DNA of 64,000 bases from Olavius algarvensis associated proteobacterium Delta 3. GTDB taxonomy: Bacteria > Desulfobacterota > Desulfobacteria > Desulfobacterales > CAFBRK01. The notes under the pieces are model-generated. The model saw only the letters and a program-made list of their open reading frames with translations, was not told the DNA's origin and ran no database searches. Within the stretch, counting starts at the first letter, position 1; each line of letters opens with the position of its first letter. Where the stretch lies: the NCBI GenBank assembly GCA_903231505.1, contig CAFBRK010000234.1, forward strand, positions 17,453 to 81,452, in the 5' to 3' direction. Of the stretch, positions 18,306 to 27,699 are shown piece by piece. The translations under genes were made by a program, and so were the position numbers.

Positions 18306-20507
18306 TCAGATATCTTTCTCAATATCGGTGATCAGAATGCGGGCGGAGTTCGATACCACGGCGATGGTCGTCGCATTGTGCAGCACTGCGGCCCAAAACA
18401 CCGGCAACACCCCCATGGAAGCCAGCATAAGCCCGATCGTGTTGACCCCGATGGCGGTCGCAAAATTCTGCCGGACGATGTGCATCGTCTTCTGGCTCAG
18501 ACCGATTATCCCGGGCAGCAGCAGCGGATTGTCGTTGTTAATGGCGATATCAGCCGTTTCGATGCTGATTTCGGTGCTGCCGCGGCCCAATGAAATACCG
18601 ACGTCCGCATAGGCCAATGCCGGAGCGTCGTTGACCCCGTCACCCACCATGACCACGCGATTGCCCTTGGCCTGCGATTGCAGGACCATTTCGGCTTTTT
18701 CTTCGGGCAGCGCCTCGGCCTTATAGCTGTCCACCGACATTTTGGAAGCCATGACATTGGCATGGGCTTCGATATCGCCGGTGAGCAAGACGATTTCGTC
18801 GTAGCCTTTTCGTCGCAGCCGATTGAGGGTCTTTTTCATATCCTCCCGCAAACTGTCCTGGATCCCGATAACACCCATCAGCTGCCGGCTGCGCGCGACA
18901 TAGATAAGCTTCTCGCCGCGCTGTTGCATGGCCGCGACGATGGTATCTGAAATAGTCATCGCCACGCTGGCCGACTTCAGATAGGCCTCACTGCCGACGC
19001 GTATTTTGCGGCGGTTTACAGTGGCTTCAACCCCTTTGCCGATGTGAACCTTGACCGGGGAATGCTTGGGTATCTGCCATCCCATCTCACGCACTTTGTT
19101 GACCACGGCCAGGGCGATGGGATGATTGGTGGTTTCTTCGCACGCTGCCGCCGCTTCGACGATGTCACGGGTATCGATCCGGGGATCGGCAGGATAGACG
19201 GACGCCACCTTGGGGCGGCCTTCGGTAATGGTCCCGGTTTTGTCCAGGATCAAGGTGTCTGCTTCGCTCAGGATCTCGATGAAATTGCCGCCCTTGACCA
19301 ATACGCCTTGCGCGGCAGAACGACACACCGCCGCCGCAAAGGCGGTGGCCGTGGAAAGCCGGACCCCGCAGGAGTAATCGATGATCAGCATGTTCAAGGC
19401 GCGGGTGGGGCTCCGCGTAATCAAATATACGATCAGGGCCAAGGCAAAATTGAGAGGAATAAACTGGGCCGAAAACCGGTCGGCGTAGGCTTGGATCGGA
19501 GCTTTGCGGCTCTGGGCCTCCTCGACCAGATGAACGATACGGGAAATGGCCCGATCATCACCCACCCGCTCCGCCTTGACGGTGAGACTGCCCGACTTGA
19601 CCGTCGAGCCGGCATAGACGATGTCACCTCGGCATTTTATGGCCGGCATGAATTCACCCGTCAGGGACGCTTCATCAATGGACGCCTCACCGCTCCGCAC
19701 CTCGCCGTCCACCGGGACCTTGGAACCGGTATGGATAGCGACCAAATCACCCGGGGCAATCTCTTCAAGGGGCACTCTGATTTCTTTACCGTCCGGGCCG
19801 ATTTTCCAGGCAAATTGCTCTTCCAGGGCCAGCATGCCGACGATGGCACTGCGCGTCCGTTCCATGGTGTAGGCGGTCATCAACTCTGCGATATCCGCCA
19901 GCAGAATGATGGTCAGCGAAGAAACGCTTTTACCGGAAAGCAGACTGGCCATGATGGCAGCGGCACTCAGGGTATCCGCATTGGGTCTCCCGTTATAACG
20001 CATCGAGTCGAAACCGCTGGTAAAAATGGGCTTGGACAGTGATATTGCCGTCAGGGCATTCAGATTGGTCAGCTTCTGGAACAGGGTGACGGATGGCGCA
20101 GGCCTCCGGACGTAGCCGATCATCAGGGTCATGGCGTTAATCCCGATACGGATCAGCATTTCGCTGAGGGGTTCCTCGTGAAGGCGTCTTTCTTGAACCG
20201 TTTGTTTGTTATGAATTTCCCGATCGATCTGAAACGCCACGGTTGAATAGGAGGCCATGACAGCTTCCGTCAATTCCAGAATTTCCCGTGAATTCGATTT
20301 ACGGGTGTCATAAAAAATGAGGACGCTCTCGGAACCAGGGGCGGCGACGACGGATGTAACCGCATAGTCGGCCTCGAGGCGGTCCCGTATGTCATCCTTG
20401 TAGTCATCCAAAAATCCCAGGGCCCGACACTGAATCCGCAACCGGCCCGGCAGGTTGTGGATAATATCGCAGGATGTCAAAGGCTTCTTGGGGGCCTTAA
20501 AAAACAT
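18306..20507 (-). CDS. Heavy-metal P1B-type ATPase with atypical YSCG transport motif
   Basis: 733 residues. An N-terminal HMA2 domain (HNLPGRLR, residues 17-24) precedes the ATPase core: TGE at 283-285, DKTGT at 422-426 (phosphorylated Asp), the P1B-specific HP dipeptide at 462-463 and GDGVNDAP at 622-629. The membrane metal-site motif, normally CPC, SPC or TPC, reads DYSCG at 377-381 with no proline. The transported ion therefore cannot be assigned. The stop nearly abuts the next HMA2 gene, and the start lies two bases after the preceding HMA2 gene, so this is a tight operon. Confidence 0.92.
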   Translation of the reverse strand: MFFKAPKKPLTSCDIIHNLPGRLRIQCRALGFLDDYKDDIRDRLEADYAVTSVVAAPGSESVLIFYDTRKSNSREILELTEAVMASYSTVAFQIDREIHNKQTVQERRLHEEPLSEMLIRIGINAMTLMIGYVRRPAPSVTLFQKLTNLNALTAISLSKPIFTSGFDSMRYNGRPNADTLSAAAIMASLLSGKSVSSLTIILLADIAELMTAYTMERTRSAIVGMLALEEQFAWKIGPDGKEIRVPLEEIAPGDLVAIHTGSKVPVDGEVRSGEASIDEASLTGEFMPAIKCRGDIVYAGSTVKSGSLTVKAERVGDDRAISRIVHLVEEAQSRKAPIQAYADRFSAQFIPLNFALALIVYLITRSPTRALNMLIIDYSCGVRLSTATAFAAAVCRSAAQGVLVKGGNFIEILSEADTLILDKTGTITEGRPKVASVYPADPRIDTRDIVEAAAACEETTNHPIALAVVNKVREMGWQIPKHSPVKVHIGKGVEATVNRRKIRVGSEAYLKSASVAMTISDTIVAAMQQRGEKLIYVARSRQLMGVIGIQDSLREDMKKTLNRLRRKGYDEIVLLTGDIEAHANVMASKMSVDSYKAEALPEEKAEMVLQSQAKGNRVVMVGDGVNDAPALAYADVGISLGRGSTEISIETADIAINNDNPLLLPGIIGLSQKTMHIVRQNFATAIGVNTIGLMLASMGVLPVFWAAVLHNATTIAVVSNSARILITDIEKDI

Positions 20508-20509
20508 CG

Positions 20510-20911
20510 TTAGACCACCTCCGTGACAAGACTTTGGCGCAGGGGCAACCGACGGATCCTGGAGCGCGCCCTCTTCAAGAAGGGGACGATCTGCTGCTTC
20601 GATTTAAACGGCGCATCGACATAGTTCCCGTAGAGGATGAGCGCCACCTTTTCCAACCATTCGAGAATTCTTTTTTTATCGGTCCGGCGAGGGTCATAAC
20701 AGATCAACACCCGGCCGGATAGGGTCGACAGTTCGATGTCGAGGAGACCCTCTTGGAGTTTGATGATTTCGATAATCTCCGTTTGATACCGGCGCCACTC
20801 AGGAGATAGACCCTCTAAAAACGGTATGTAAAGGCGCAATCGCCCCTGAAGGTGGTGAACTACCTGAACCTGCCCCATGAGCTTTTTGAATATCGACAGG
20901 TATGTGACCAC
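20510..20911 (-). CDS. HMA2-domain protein (short)
   Basis: 133 residues if started at the GTG at 20911, which follows the upstream stop by two bases and has GGGGAG upstream; an ATG at 20950 overlapping the previous gene is the alternative. It carries the HMA2 motif HHLQGRLRLYI and the strand pattern IELSTLSGRVLICYDPRR seen in the other HMA2 proteins of the cluster. There is no CxxC and no clear membrane helix except a weak one around VALILYGN. The C-terminus is basic (RARSRIRRLPLR). Confidence 0.75.
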   Translation of the reverse strand: MVTYLSIFKKLMGQVQVVHHLQGRLRLYIPFLEGLSPEWRRYQTEIIEIIKLQEGLLDIELSTLSGRVLICYDPRRTDKKRILEWLEKVALILYGNYVDAPFKSKQQIVPFLKRARSRIRRLPLRQSLVTEVV

Positions 20912-20913
20912 GG

Positions 20914-21465
20914 TTAGCTCCCCTGTTTCGCCAAAATATACGTCCACCATATGAGATTGATACCGCCGGGGAGGGCCCGGTCGCCCTGGATGACGATACG
21001 ATAGAGCGCCAGCATGAACACACTCGTCATCAGGGCGGATTTCAAATCCATCACACCACCGCTGGATTCATAAATGTGCTGGTTCAGGGAACGGCCGATC
21101 AACCCCATTTCCCGGGTGAGCAGGCCATCCGGAGATTTTTCCAGATCCTTTTCCAGTCCCAACACTTTGACAACGATGCCGTGAACGATAAATGGCTCTA
21201 TGACGGAAGGATCATACCGGATCAGCAGGCTCCCGGTGTGCTCATTCATGTCGACCTGTTGAATCCCATCGATTCTATTTATTTCAGCACCGATTTTCAG
21301 CTGGGTACGGTCTTGAAGGCCGATCAGTAACGGGGAACTGAAACGCAGGCGGCCCGGCAATGCATGTTTGGTCTCGAGCTTGCCGCGAATGGAAGGTAAC
21401 CCTGCTCCCATCCCCTTCTTTTTTCGAAGTAAAGACGCCAGAATGAAACCTACGACCATATGCAT
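20914..21465 (-). CDS. HMA2-domain membrane protein, first gene of the metal operon
   Basis: 183 residues. An N-terminal hydrophobic segment (MHMVVGFILASLLRKKK) is followed by an HMA2 domain with HALPGRLRFSS and GSLLIRYDPS, and a C-terminal hydrophobic helix (ALMTSVFMLALYRIVI). It is the promoter-proximal member of HMA2-HMA2-ATPase-HMA2-small membrane protein. Alternative start two codons in (21459). Expression control is not visible in the spacer upstream. Confidence 0.75.
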   Translation of the reverse strand: MHMVVGFILASLLRKKKGMGAGLPSIRGKLETKHALPGRLRFSSPLLIGLQDRTQLKIGAEINRIDGIQQVDMNEHTGSLLIRYDPSVIEPFIVHGIVVKVLGLEKDLEKSPDGLLTREMGLIGRSLNQHIYESSGGVMDLKSALMTSVFMLALYRIVIQGDRALPGGINLIWWTYILAKQGS

Positions 21466-21857
21466 GATATCACTCCGAAGCAGTTAATAGGTAATGCCCG
21501 GATTCACCCTGAGGGTTGCCATGGGAGAAAATATATCCTCAGCCGTGTTCGAAACCGGTTGCCATCGCCGGATCAACGACCGCTTCAAACACAGACCGTG
21601 CTTTGTAATCAAGGGCCTTCCCGATATCGATAAACCCCAAGATAAACGCCTCTGACAGGATCGTTTCAGATCATGTCAAGCGGTGGCCCTTAGCTCGCCG
21701 CCGCTCACTGTCGTTCAATATGTGATATGAAATCCGAGATTTCAAGCGGTGGAGAACACATAATCGGCGGTAGTCGCCAAAATCGCCGAATTGTTTGACC
21801 CCGGCCTTGTCGTCCTCTATGGTTTCCAAAACCTATCCGGAAAGGAGATTCGTAAAT
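21466..21857. other. Divergent spacer, nothing specific seen
   Basis: 392 bases between the metal operon and a small plus-strand gene. It should contain promoters for both, but no clear -35/-10 pair, operator or hairpin with a T tract was recognised. Confidence 0.4.
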
Positions 21858-22124
21858 ATGGAGAGAACAGCCCACCACGCCAGGCGGAAGATCCCCATTC
21901 CGATACATATGAACACCCGCCCGGCCCCGAAGATCACGTCAAAGCAGCAACATGCGGCGGCCAAAATGGGCATGGCGGCATCTTTGAGCGCTCTGTTTGT
22001 TTCGGGATTCTTTAAATTTCACGGCGCCAGATCATTACATCTCTGTTCCGGATTCGGTCTCCTGGCCCTTACGGTATGGCACCATTTTCTGAACCAGCCC
22101 AAAACAAAACCCAAGCGGAGATAA
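21858..22124 (+). CDS. Small membrane protein, His-rich (possible DUF4405-like)
   Basis: 88 residues. The ATG at 21858 has AAAGGAG about ten bases upstream. After a basic N-terminus (HHARRKIPIPIH) there are two hydrophobic stretches; the second has the pattern SLHLCSGFGLLALTVWHHFLN, reminiscent of small haem-binding DUF4405-type proteins in which membrane histidines ligate haem. The assignment is tentative. It is divergent from the HMA2/P1B cluster and convergent with transketolase. Confidence 0.5.
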   Translation: MERTAHHARRKIPIPIHMNTRPAPKITSKQQHAAAKMGMAASLSALFVSGFFKFHGARSLHLCSGFGLLALTVWHHFLNQPKTKPKRR

Positions 22125-22222
22125 CTATGCCCGGATTCGAGCCCTTTTCGGAGTCTATTCATGCCATACCACCGGGAGAGAAATTCGGCACCAAAAACGA
22201 TCCGCCCGATGATACCCCTATC

Positions 22223-24238
22223 TCAGAGAAGCGATCTTACCGTCTTCACCACATTATCGGCCGAGATCCCTAACTTTTCCAGCACCAGGGCGCCTGGCGC
22301 CGACGCACCGAATCTGGATATGCCGACAACGGCCCCGCGGCTCCCCACGTAGCGCTCCCAGCCCATGGGCAGGCCGGCTTCCACCGCCACCCTGGCGGTA
22401 ACCTCGGGAGGCAGCACCGAAATCTTGTAATCGTCGGAGGTCTCCTCGAACAACTTCCAACTCGGCATATTTACCACCCGCACCTTCCGGCCTTCTTCAC
22501 GAAGCTGCTCGGCCGCATCCAGGGCGATGTGGACTTCCGCTCCAGTGGACAATAAAATGATGTCCGGTGTGGTTTCGCTGTCCGAAAGGACATAAGCGCC
22601 GCTGGCCAGACCACTGTCCGAATTTCGCATGGCGCCGGAAAACACCGGAAGCTTCTGACGGCTCAAAATCAACGCCACGGGCCCGTTCAGGGTTTGGATG
22701 GCCTCCAACCAGGCGTCCGCAGTTTCCGAAGCATCCGCAGGACGAATCACCTTCAGTCCCGGGATGGCTCTCAGCGAGGCCAAATGCTCCACGGGCTGGT
22801 GGGTCGGTCCATCTTCGCCCACGGCCACACTGTCATGGGTAAACACATAGATCACCGGCAGCTTCATGAGACTGGCCAGCCGGATCGACGGCCGCATGTA
22901 ATCGGCAAAGACCAGGAAGGTGCCGCCGTAGGGCCGGACGCCACCATGCAATGCCATGCCGTTCATGATCGCACCCATGGCATGTTCGCGAACCCCGAAA
23001 CGGATGTTGCGCCCGTCATAGGCCCCTTTTTGAAAGTCGAACGATGTGTCGATCACGGTCTTGTTGGACGGGGCGAGATCGGCACTGCCCCCGATAAGCC
23101 CCGGATATTTCGGGGCGATGGCATTGAGCACCTTCCCGGAGGCTGCCCGGGTGGCCAGGGGCCCCTTGTCCGAAAAGTCCGGCAAGTCCGATTCCCAGCC
23201 CTCTTCGGGGATGTTTCGGAGGGCTCGCTCCCACTGCCGGGCCAACTCCGGATAAGCTGCCGCATATTCGGCAAACAGGGCGTTCCACTTTTTTTCTGCA
23301 GCTTTGCCGGCGGCGAGGCATGCAGAACGGACATCTCCGAGCACATCCGGGATACAAAAAATCTCGTCTTCCGGGCAGCCCAGATTCTTTTTTGTCAGGC
23401 AGACTTCCTCGGGTCCCAGGGGTGCGCCATGGGCATCGGCCGAATCCTGCTTGTTCGGGCTGCCGTAGGCAATGTGGGTCCGGAGTATGATCAACGACGG
23501 GCGCCCGGATTCCTCCCGGGCTTCCTTCAGGGCGTTTTGAATCGCATCGATGTCGTTTCCATCGGATACCCGAAGCACCTGCCACTGGTAAGCCTGAAAG
23601 CGTATCGCCACGTCTTCGGTAAACGTGATCTGAGTGCCCCCTTCGATGGAGATCTGGTTATCGTCGTATATACACACCAATCGTCCAAGACCCAGGTGCC
23701 CGGCCAGGGACGCCGCTTCACCGGAAACACCTTCCATCATGTCGCCGTCGCCACACATCACATAGGTGTGGTGATCCACGATATCGAATCCGGGGCGATT
23801 AAACCGGGAGGCCAAGTGTTGTTCGGCCATGGCCATGCCCACGGCGTTGGCTACCCCCTGTCCCAGTGGTCCGGTGGTGGTTTCCACCCCCGGGGTATGA
23901 CCGTATTCGGGATGGCCCGGGGTTCTACTGCCCCATTGCCGAAACTGCTTGATATCGTCCAGTGTCAGATCATAGCCGGTCAGGTGCAGCAGGCTGTAGA
24001 GAAGCATGGAGGCATGCCCTCCGGAAAGGACAAAGCGGTCACGATTCGGCCAGGCGGGGTTGGCAGGATTATGTTTCAGGATACGGCTCCACAGGATAAA
24101 CCCCGCTGGGGCCAGGCCCATGGGGGCCCCGGGATGCCCGGAGTTGGCTTCCTGGATCGCGTCCATGGAAAGGGTTCGAATCGTGTTGATGCACAGATCC
24201 TCAATGGAACACTGCGGCGCCTGCTGGTCCTGGGTCAT
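22223..24238 (-). CDS. tkt: Transketolase
   Basis: 671 residues, full length for the family. Thiamine-diphosphate enzyme of the non-oxidative pentose phosphate pathway that moves a C2 ketol unit between sugar phosphates. Motifs: [32 protein letters not shown], the ThDP-binding [10 protein letters not shown]...NQISIEG, and the second-half [15 protein letters not shown] with [28 protein letters not shown]. The start at 24238 has AAGGAGAG upstream. It is a single gene here; no other pentose-pathway gene is adjacent. Confidence 0.97.
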   Translation of the reverse strand: MTQDQQAPQCSIEDLCINTIRTLSMDAIQEANSGHPGAPMGLAPAGFILWSRILKHNPANPAWPNRDRFVLSGGHASMLLYSLLHLTGYDLTLDDIKQFRQWGSRTPGHPEYGHTPGVETTTGPLGQGVANAVGMAMAEQHLASRFNRPGFDIVDHHTYVMCGDGDMMEGVSGEAASLAGHLGLGRLVCIYDDNQISIEGGTQITFTEDVAIRFQAYQWQVLRVSDGNDIDAIQNALKEAREESGRPSLIILRTHIAYGSPNKQDSADAHGAPLGPEEVCLTKKNLGCPEDEIFCIPDVLGDVRSACLAAGKAAEKKWNALFAEYAAAYPELARQWERALRNIPEEGWESDLPDFSDKGPLATRAASGKVLNAIAPKYPGLIGGSADLAPSNKTVIDTSFDFQKGAYDGRNIRFGVREHAMGAIMNGMALHGGVRPYGGTFLVFADYMRPSIRLASLMKLPVIYVFTHDSVAVGEDGPTHQPVEHLASLRAIPGLKVIRPADASETADAWLEAIQTLNGPVALILSRQKLPVFSGAMRNSDSGLASGAYVLSDSETTPDIILLSTGAEVHIALDAAEQLREEGRKVRVVNMPSWKLFEETSDDYKISVLPPEVTARVAVEAGLPMGWERYVGSRGAVVGISRFGASAPGALVLEKLGISADNVVKTVRSLL

Positions 24239-24348
24239 TACAGCTCTCCTTTTGTGGGCAGATGATCATGATACGGATGTTGTGTTCGAGATTAAGGAAT
24301 TGGATTTCGATACAATGAAACGAAACGGGGTGCAAGAGGGGAAATCGG

Positions 24349-24397
24349 GATTGCCGATTTTGGATTTTGGATTGCGGATTCTTGATGCTGGATGCAC
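24349..24397. repeat. Degenerate period-7 array
   Basis: Seven consecutive 7-mers, every one beginning GAT (for example GATTTTG twice, then GATTGCG). Phase is kept across 49 bases with no indel. Confidence 0.8.
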
Positions 24398-24409
24398 GGG
24401 ATGGGAGCG

Positions 24410-24441
24410 CTGGAGTACTGGAGTAGTGAAGTAGTGGATTA
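24410..24441. repeat. Degenerate period-8 array
   Basis: Four 8-mers: CTGGAGTA twice, then GTGAAGTA and GTGGATTA. Confidence 0.7.
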
Positions 24442-24493
24442 CCGCTGGATTCTTGATTGTGGAGCCTTAATGCCAGAGCGAAGCGATTCCACA

Positions 24494-24531
24494 ATTTTAG
24501 GCATTTTAGGCATTTTGAATTTCAGGCATTT
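24494..24531. repeat. Degenerate period-9 array
   Basis: ATTTTAGGC twice, followed by diverged units and a further TTCAGGCAT. It is the inverse orientation of the AAATGCCTA units at 3693 and 46395. Confidence 0.7.
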
Positions 24532-24573
24532 ATGGAGTACAAATCCTTCGACGCGTTTCACTCGCTCAGGACA

Positions 24574-24621
24574 AGCGGGCAAACGGGCAGACGGGCCAAC
24601 GGGCTAACGGGCAGACGGACT
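24574..24621. repeat. Degenerate period-8 array
   Basis: Six 8-mers in phase around a CGGG core, such as AACGGGCA and GACGGGCC. It ends exactly at the stop codon of the radical SAM gene. Confidence 0.8.
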
Positions 24622-25490
24622 CACAGCGCCCGCATCCACTCCGGTTTCAGATGGACCCTGCCGGCCAGGGCCTCGTCGATCAGCTTAAGGGTTTTTTCCT
24701 TGTCCTTGGGCATTCGTGCCTTGATCGGAAGATAGTTGGATGCGTGGTTGGCGTGAAACAGGCCTCTGGACAAATGGGTGTGCTCGATCATTGTCCGGAG
24801 CTCCCGAAGCATCTCTTCGGGTCCGATCAACCGGAAATTGCCGGCGCGTTGATCCTCGAAAAGGGGTGTTCCCGGAATCAGCATGAGACTCAGGGCGCCG
24901 ATGTAATCCGGATCGATGGCAGAGAGAACCCGGCCGGTCTCTTCAGCATGGATCTGGCTGCGATCGGGACCGGCGATACCCAACAGTACGGTAATGGACA
25001 GTTTGATGCCGGCTGCCTTTGCCTTCTTCCCCATGGCGATCATTTCTGCGGATCCGGCCCCCTTGTTGATCGCCTTCAGGGTTTCGTCATCACCGGTTTC
25101 CAACCCCATATAGGCAATCCCGAGACGATGGGCCCGCAGCTCTTTGAGCTCATCCATGGTCTTCATGTTGAGGCTTTTGGCGTTGGCATAGATGCCGACC
25201 CGTGTCACCCAGGGCAATTGGGTTTCGATGGCCTGGAGAATGTTCAGCAGCCGTTTCTGGGGGATGATCAGGGCATCTCCGTCGCACAGGAACACCCTCC
25301 GTTGACGCTTGCAATTCTGAGCGGCAAACGCGATGTCCTCCATCATAATGTCATCTGGTTTGATGCGAAACCGCTCCCCCTGGTAGGTGCCGCAAAACGT
25401 GCATTTGTTTCTGGAGCAGCCGACGGTCACCTGCAGGAGGATGCTGTTGGCCTCGCTGGGGGGTCTGATAATATTGCCTTCGTAGTGCAT
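24621..25490 (-). CDS. Radical SAM protein (Elp3/HemN-like fold), function unassigned
   Basis: 289 residues. The radical SAM cluster is CSRNKCTFC about 25 residues from the N-terminus, followed by FLCDGDALIIP, YANAKSLN and GLETGDDETLKAINKG, a signature of the Elp3/MiaB/NifB-like subgroup of B12-independent radical SAM enzymes common in anaerobes. There are no extra Cys clusters at the C-terminus and no signal peptide. It appears to be transcribed alone, and the substrate is not inferable. Confidence 0.85.
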   Translation of the reverse strand: MHYEGNIIRPPSEANSILLQVTVGCSRNKCTFCGTYQGERFRIKPDDIMMEDIAFAAQNCKRQRRVFLCDGDALIIPQKRLLNILQAIETQLPWVTRVGIYANAKSLNMKTMDELKELRAHRLGIAYMGLETGDDETLKAINKGAGSAEMIAMGKKAKAAGIKLSITVLLGIAGPDRSQIHAEETGRVLSAIDPDYIGALSLMLIPGTPLFEDQRAGNFRLIGPEEMLRELRTMIEHTHLSRGLFHANHASNYLPIKARMPKDKEKTLKLIDEALAGRVHLKPEWMRAL

Positions 25491-25512
25491 GGGTACCTCA
25501 AAATAGAGTCTA

Positions 25513-25556
25513 AATACGTCGAAAAATCAGTTGCAATACGTCGAAAAATCAGTTGC
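25513..25556. repeat. Perfect 22-bp tandem duplication
   Basis: 25513-25534 is repeated without change at 25535-25556. The lack of divergence indicates a recent event, unlike the degenerate arrays. Confidence 0.9.
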
Positions 25557-25586
25557 ATTTTTCGTTTGCGAGTCTTCGTGACAGCA

Positions 25587-25610
25587 GGATCCAAGGATTC
25601 AAGTGGTAAA
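25587..25610. repeat. Degenerate period-8 array
   Basis: GGATCCAA, GGATTCAA and a diverged third unit. The words resemble those at 14682-14713. Confidence 0.55.
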
Positions 25611-25865
25611 AGAGTTGACTGCATACAAATTTTTCAGCTTTCTGTCATTAAAATTCCAATTCTTCAGGTTTTTGTCCGAATATAAACATTCTACCGAACA
25701 TATGAAGATAGGTACAGCCCCTTTAAATGTGTTCATGCGGGTGGGGACTCGTAACACAACCGGATTTCATCCGGTACGGTTTCCTTCAGGGTGATGATGT
25801 CTATGTTATAGCGGATTTTAACCGGATCAACTCGAATTTAGATTTGCATAAGACCCGGAGACCGA

Positions 25866-27641
25866 ATGGATATACTCATTGTTACGACAATACTGGTGGT
25901 GACCCTGGTCCTGCTGGTCAGCGAAAGGATCCCCGTCGACTTGACCGCCGTGGGGATCATGGTGGCCCTGATGCTGACCGGTGTTCTGCCGCCGCTGGAG
26001 GCGGTTCAGGGATTCGCCAACCCGGCGGTGATCACGGTAGCCGCCATGTTTCTGATCAGCCGGGCCATGATCCGGACCGGAGCCGTCGGATTTATCGGTC
26101 AGAAAGTTATATTCTATTCGCGTGGCAATCCCAAGCTCGCATTAATGCTGGTCATGGTCATCGTGGCCGTGGCCTCGGCATTCATCAACAACACCCCCGT
26201 CGTGGTTCTCTTCATACCGGTGGTGCTCAGCTTAAGCTGTGAATACCAGATCAGTCCCTCCCGACTGCTCATACCGGTTTCCTATGCTTCCATTCTGGCC
26301 GGTACCTCCACACTCATCGGCACATCCACCAACATCATCGTCAGCGACCTGAGTGCCACCTACGGATTTGGTGAGTTGAGCATGTTCGAGCTTTCCACCC
26401 TGGGGGTTCCCATTGCCATCATCGGAATTGTGTTTATTTACTTTTTTTCTCCACGTACCCTGCCGTCTCTGACCAGCCCAATTTGTGAGATCGGGTCTGA
26501 AAAGGGGCGAAAATATCTGGCAGAGCTTTTGATTCACAGGGGCAGCCCCCTTCTCGGCCGCGATCCGCAGACCGCATTTGGCGAGAAATACCCGTCCATC
26601 CAGGTGACCGAGGTGATCCGCTACAACCACATCTACTATCCCGGACGGGACCGGGTGATGATCTCCAACGATGACATGCTGCTGGTGAAGGGGAGTGCCA
26701 GCGATCTTGTGGCGGCTCTGGAGGATGACATTGTCGAACTGACCCCTGCCGAGAACGGGTTGAAATTCGGGTCCGATGATCCGGAATCCCTGGTCGTCGA
26801 GCTGATCATTACTCCGCAATCGTCCCTTCGGGGTACCCGTCTTAGAGAAACCCATCTGAGACGAGACCCTCGGCTGCGCATCATCGCCATCGAGCATAGC
26901 GGACAGCATTTTACGGGCGGGAAAATCCACGATGTTCGTCTGCGCACGGGCGACATTTTGCTGATCCAGTGCCCGGAAAAAAGCCTGGAGCGACTGCGGG
27001 GAAGTACCGATTATATCGTTGTGGAGGATGTGCAGCAGGACATCGTCATCCGGCGTAAAGCCCGGACCACGGCAATCATCTTTGCGGGTATCGTGGCAGG
27101 GGCCACCACGGGCGTGGCCGATATCATGACCTGCGCCCTGGCCGGTGCGTTTTTGATGATCCTCTTGCGCTGCATCCGAATTCGAGAGGCCTACGGCGCC
27201 CTTCAGGGAGATGTATTGCTATTGATTGCCGGCACCATCGCCTTGGGAGCCGCCATGGAAACAACCGGCGCATCGCGGCTGTATGCGGAAATGTTTTTAG
27301 GTCTGTTCAAGGATGCCGGTCCGTCTATGGTTCTGGCCGGTTTTCTTCTGCTGACCAGCGTAAGTACCCAGATCCTCAGCAACAACGCTACAGCGGTGCT
27401 GCTCCTGCCCGTTGCCATATCCACTGCCCTGAGTATCGGGGTCGATCCCAGACCGTTTATCATCGCTGTCTGTTTCGGGGCCAGCGCCTGCTTTGCCACC
27501 CCCATCGGCTACCAGACCAACCTGCTGGTGTATGGCCCCGGCGGCTACCGGTTCTCAGACTATCTGAAACTGGGGATTCCATTGAACCTGATCGTCCTGA
27601 TCATGGGTGGGCTGTTTATTCCCCGGATCTGGCCATTCTAG
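25866..27641 (+). CDS. SLC13-family permease with two RCK_C (TrkA-C) domains
   Basis: 591 residues. Two membrane halves (about residues 1-190 and 400-591) contain the paired motifs of the DASS/SLC13 family: FINNTPVVVLFIPVV with GTSTLIGTSTNIIVSDL in the first and LSNNATAVLLLPVAIS with TPIGYQTNLLVYGPGGY in the second. Between them lie two TrkA-C domains (GSPLLGRDPQTAFGEKY and SSLRGTRLRETHLRRDPRLRIIAI). Family members carry dicarboxylates, sulfate or other anions with Na+. GGAG precedes the ATG. Confidence 0.92.
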   Translation: MDILIVTTILVVTLVLLVSERIPVDLTAVGIMVALMLTGVLPPLEAVQGFANPAVITVAAMFLISRAMIRTGAVGFIGQKVIFYSRGNPKLALMLVMVIVAVASAFINNTPVVVLFIPVVLSLSCEYQISPSRLLIPVSYASILAGTSTLIGTSTNIIVSDLSATYGFGELSMFELSTLGVPIAIIGIVFIYFFSPRTLPSLTSPICEIGSEKGRKYLAELLIHRGSPLLGRDPQTAFGEKYPSIQVTEVIRYNHIYYPGRDRVMISNDDMLLVKGSASDLVAALEDDIVELTPAENGLKFGSDDPESLVVELIITPQSSLRGTRLRETHLRRDPRLRIIAIEHSGQHFTGGKIHDVRLRTGDILLIQCPEKSLERLRGSTDYIVVEDVQQDIVIRRKARTTAIIFAGIVAGATTGVADIMTCALAGAFLMILLRCIRIREAYGALQGDVLLLIAGTIALGAAMETTGASRLYAEMFLGLFKDAGPSMVLAGFLLLTSVSTQILSNNATAVLLLPVAISTALSIGVDPRPFIIAVCFGASACFATPIGYQTNLLVYGPGGYRFSDYLKLGIPLNLIVLIMGGLFIPRIWPF

Positions 27642-27699
27642 CCCGATGGTGGGGCAAGAGCCCCACCAACATCTTACGGATAAATGAATAGCATCAGAT

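Larger units (their letters stand above)
24239..24620. other. Non-coding spacer packed with four short-period arrays
   Basis: Between the radical SAM stop and the transketolase start. It contains arrays of period 7 (24349), 8 (24410), 9 (24494) and 8 (24574), listed separately; little else is recognisable. Confidence 0.7.
25491..25865. other. Divergent spacer with a tandem duplication
   Basis: Between divergent genes. It holds a perfect 22-bp tandem duplication (25513-25556) and a period-8 array (25587-25610); otherwise AT-rich, probably with the promoters of both neighbours, which I could not pinpoint. Confidence 0.5.

Noticed and set aside
22694..24265. Long open frame (523 codons) on the plus strand
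   Set aside because: Fully antisense to transketolase; composition is a codon-bias shadow with no motif.
24349..24621. Repeat arrays as a possible CRISPR
   Set aside because: Units are 7-9 bases without spacers and are diverged; no cas genes.
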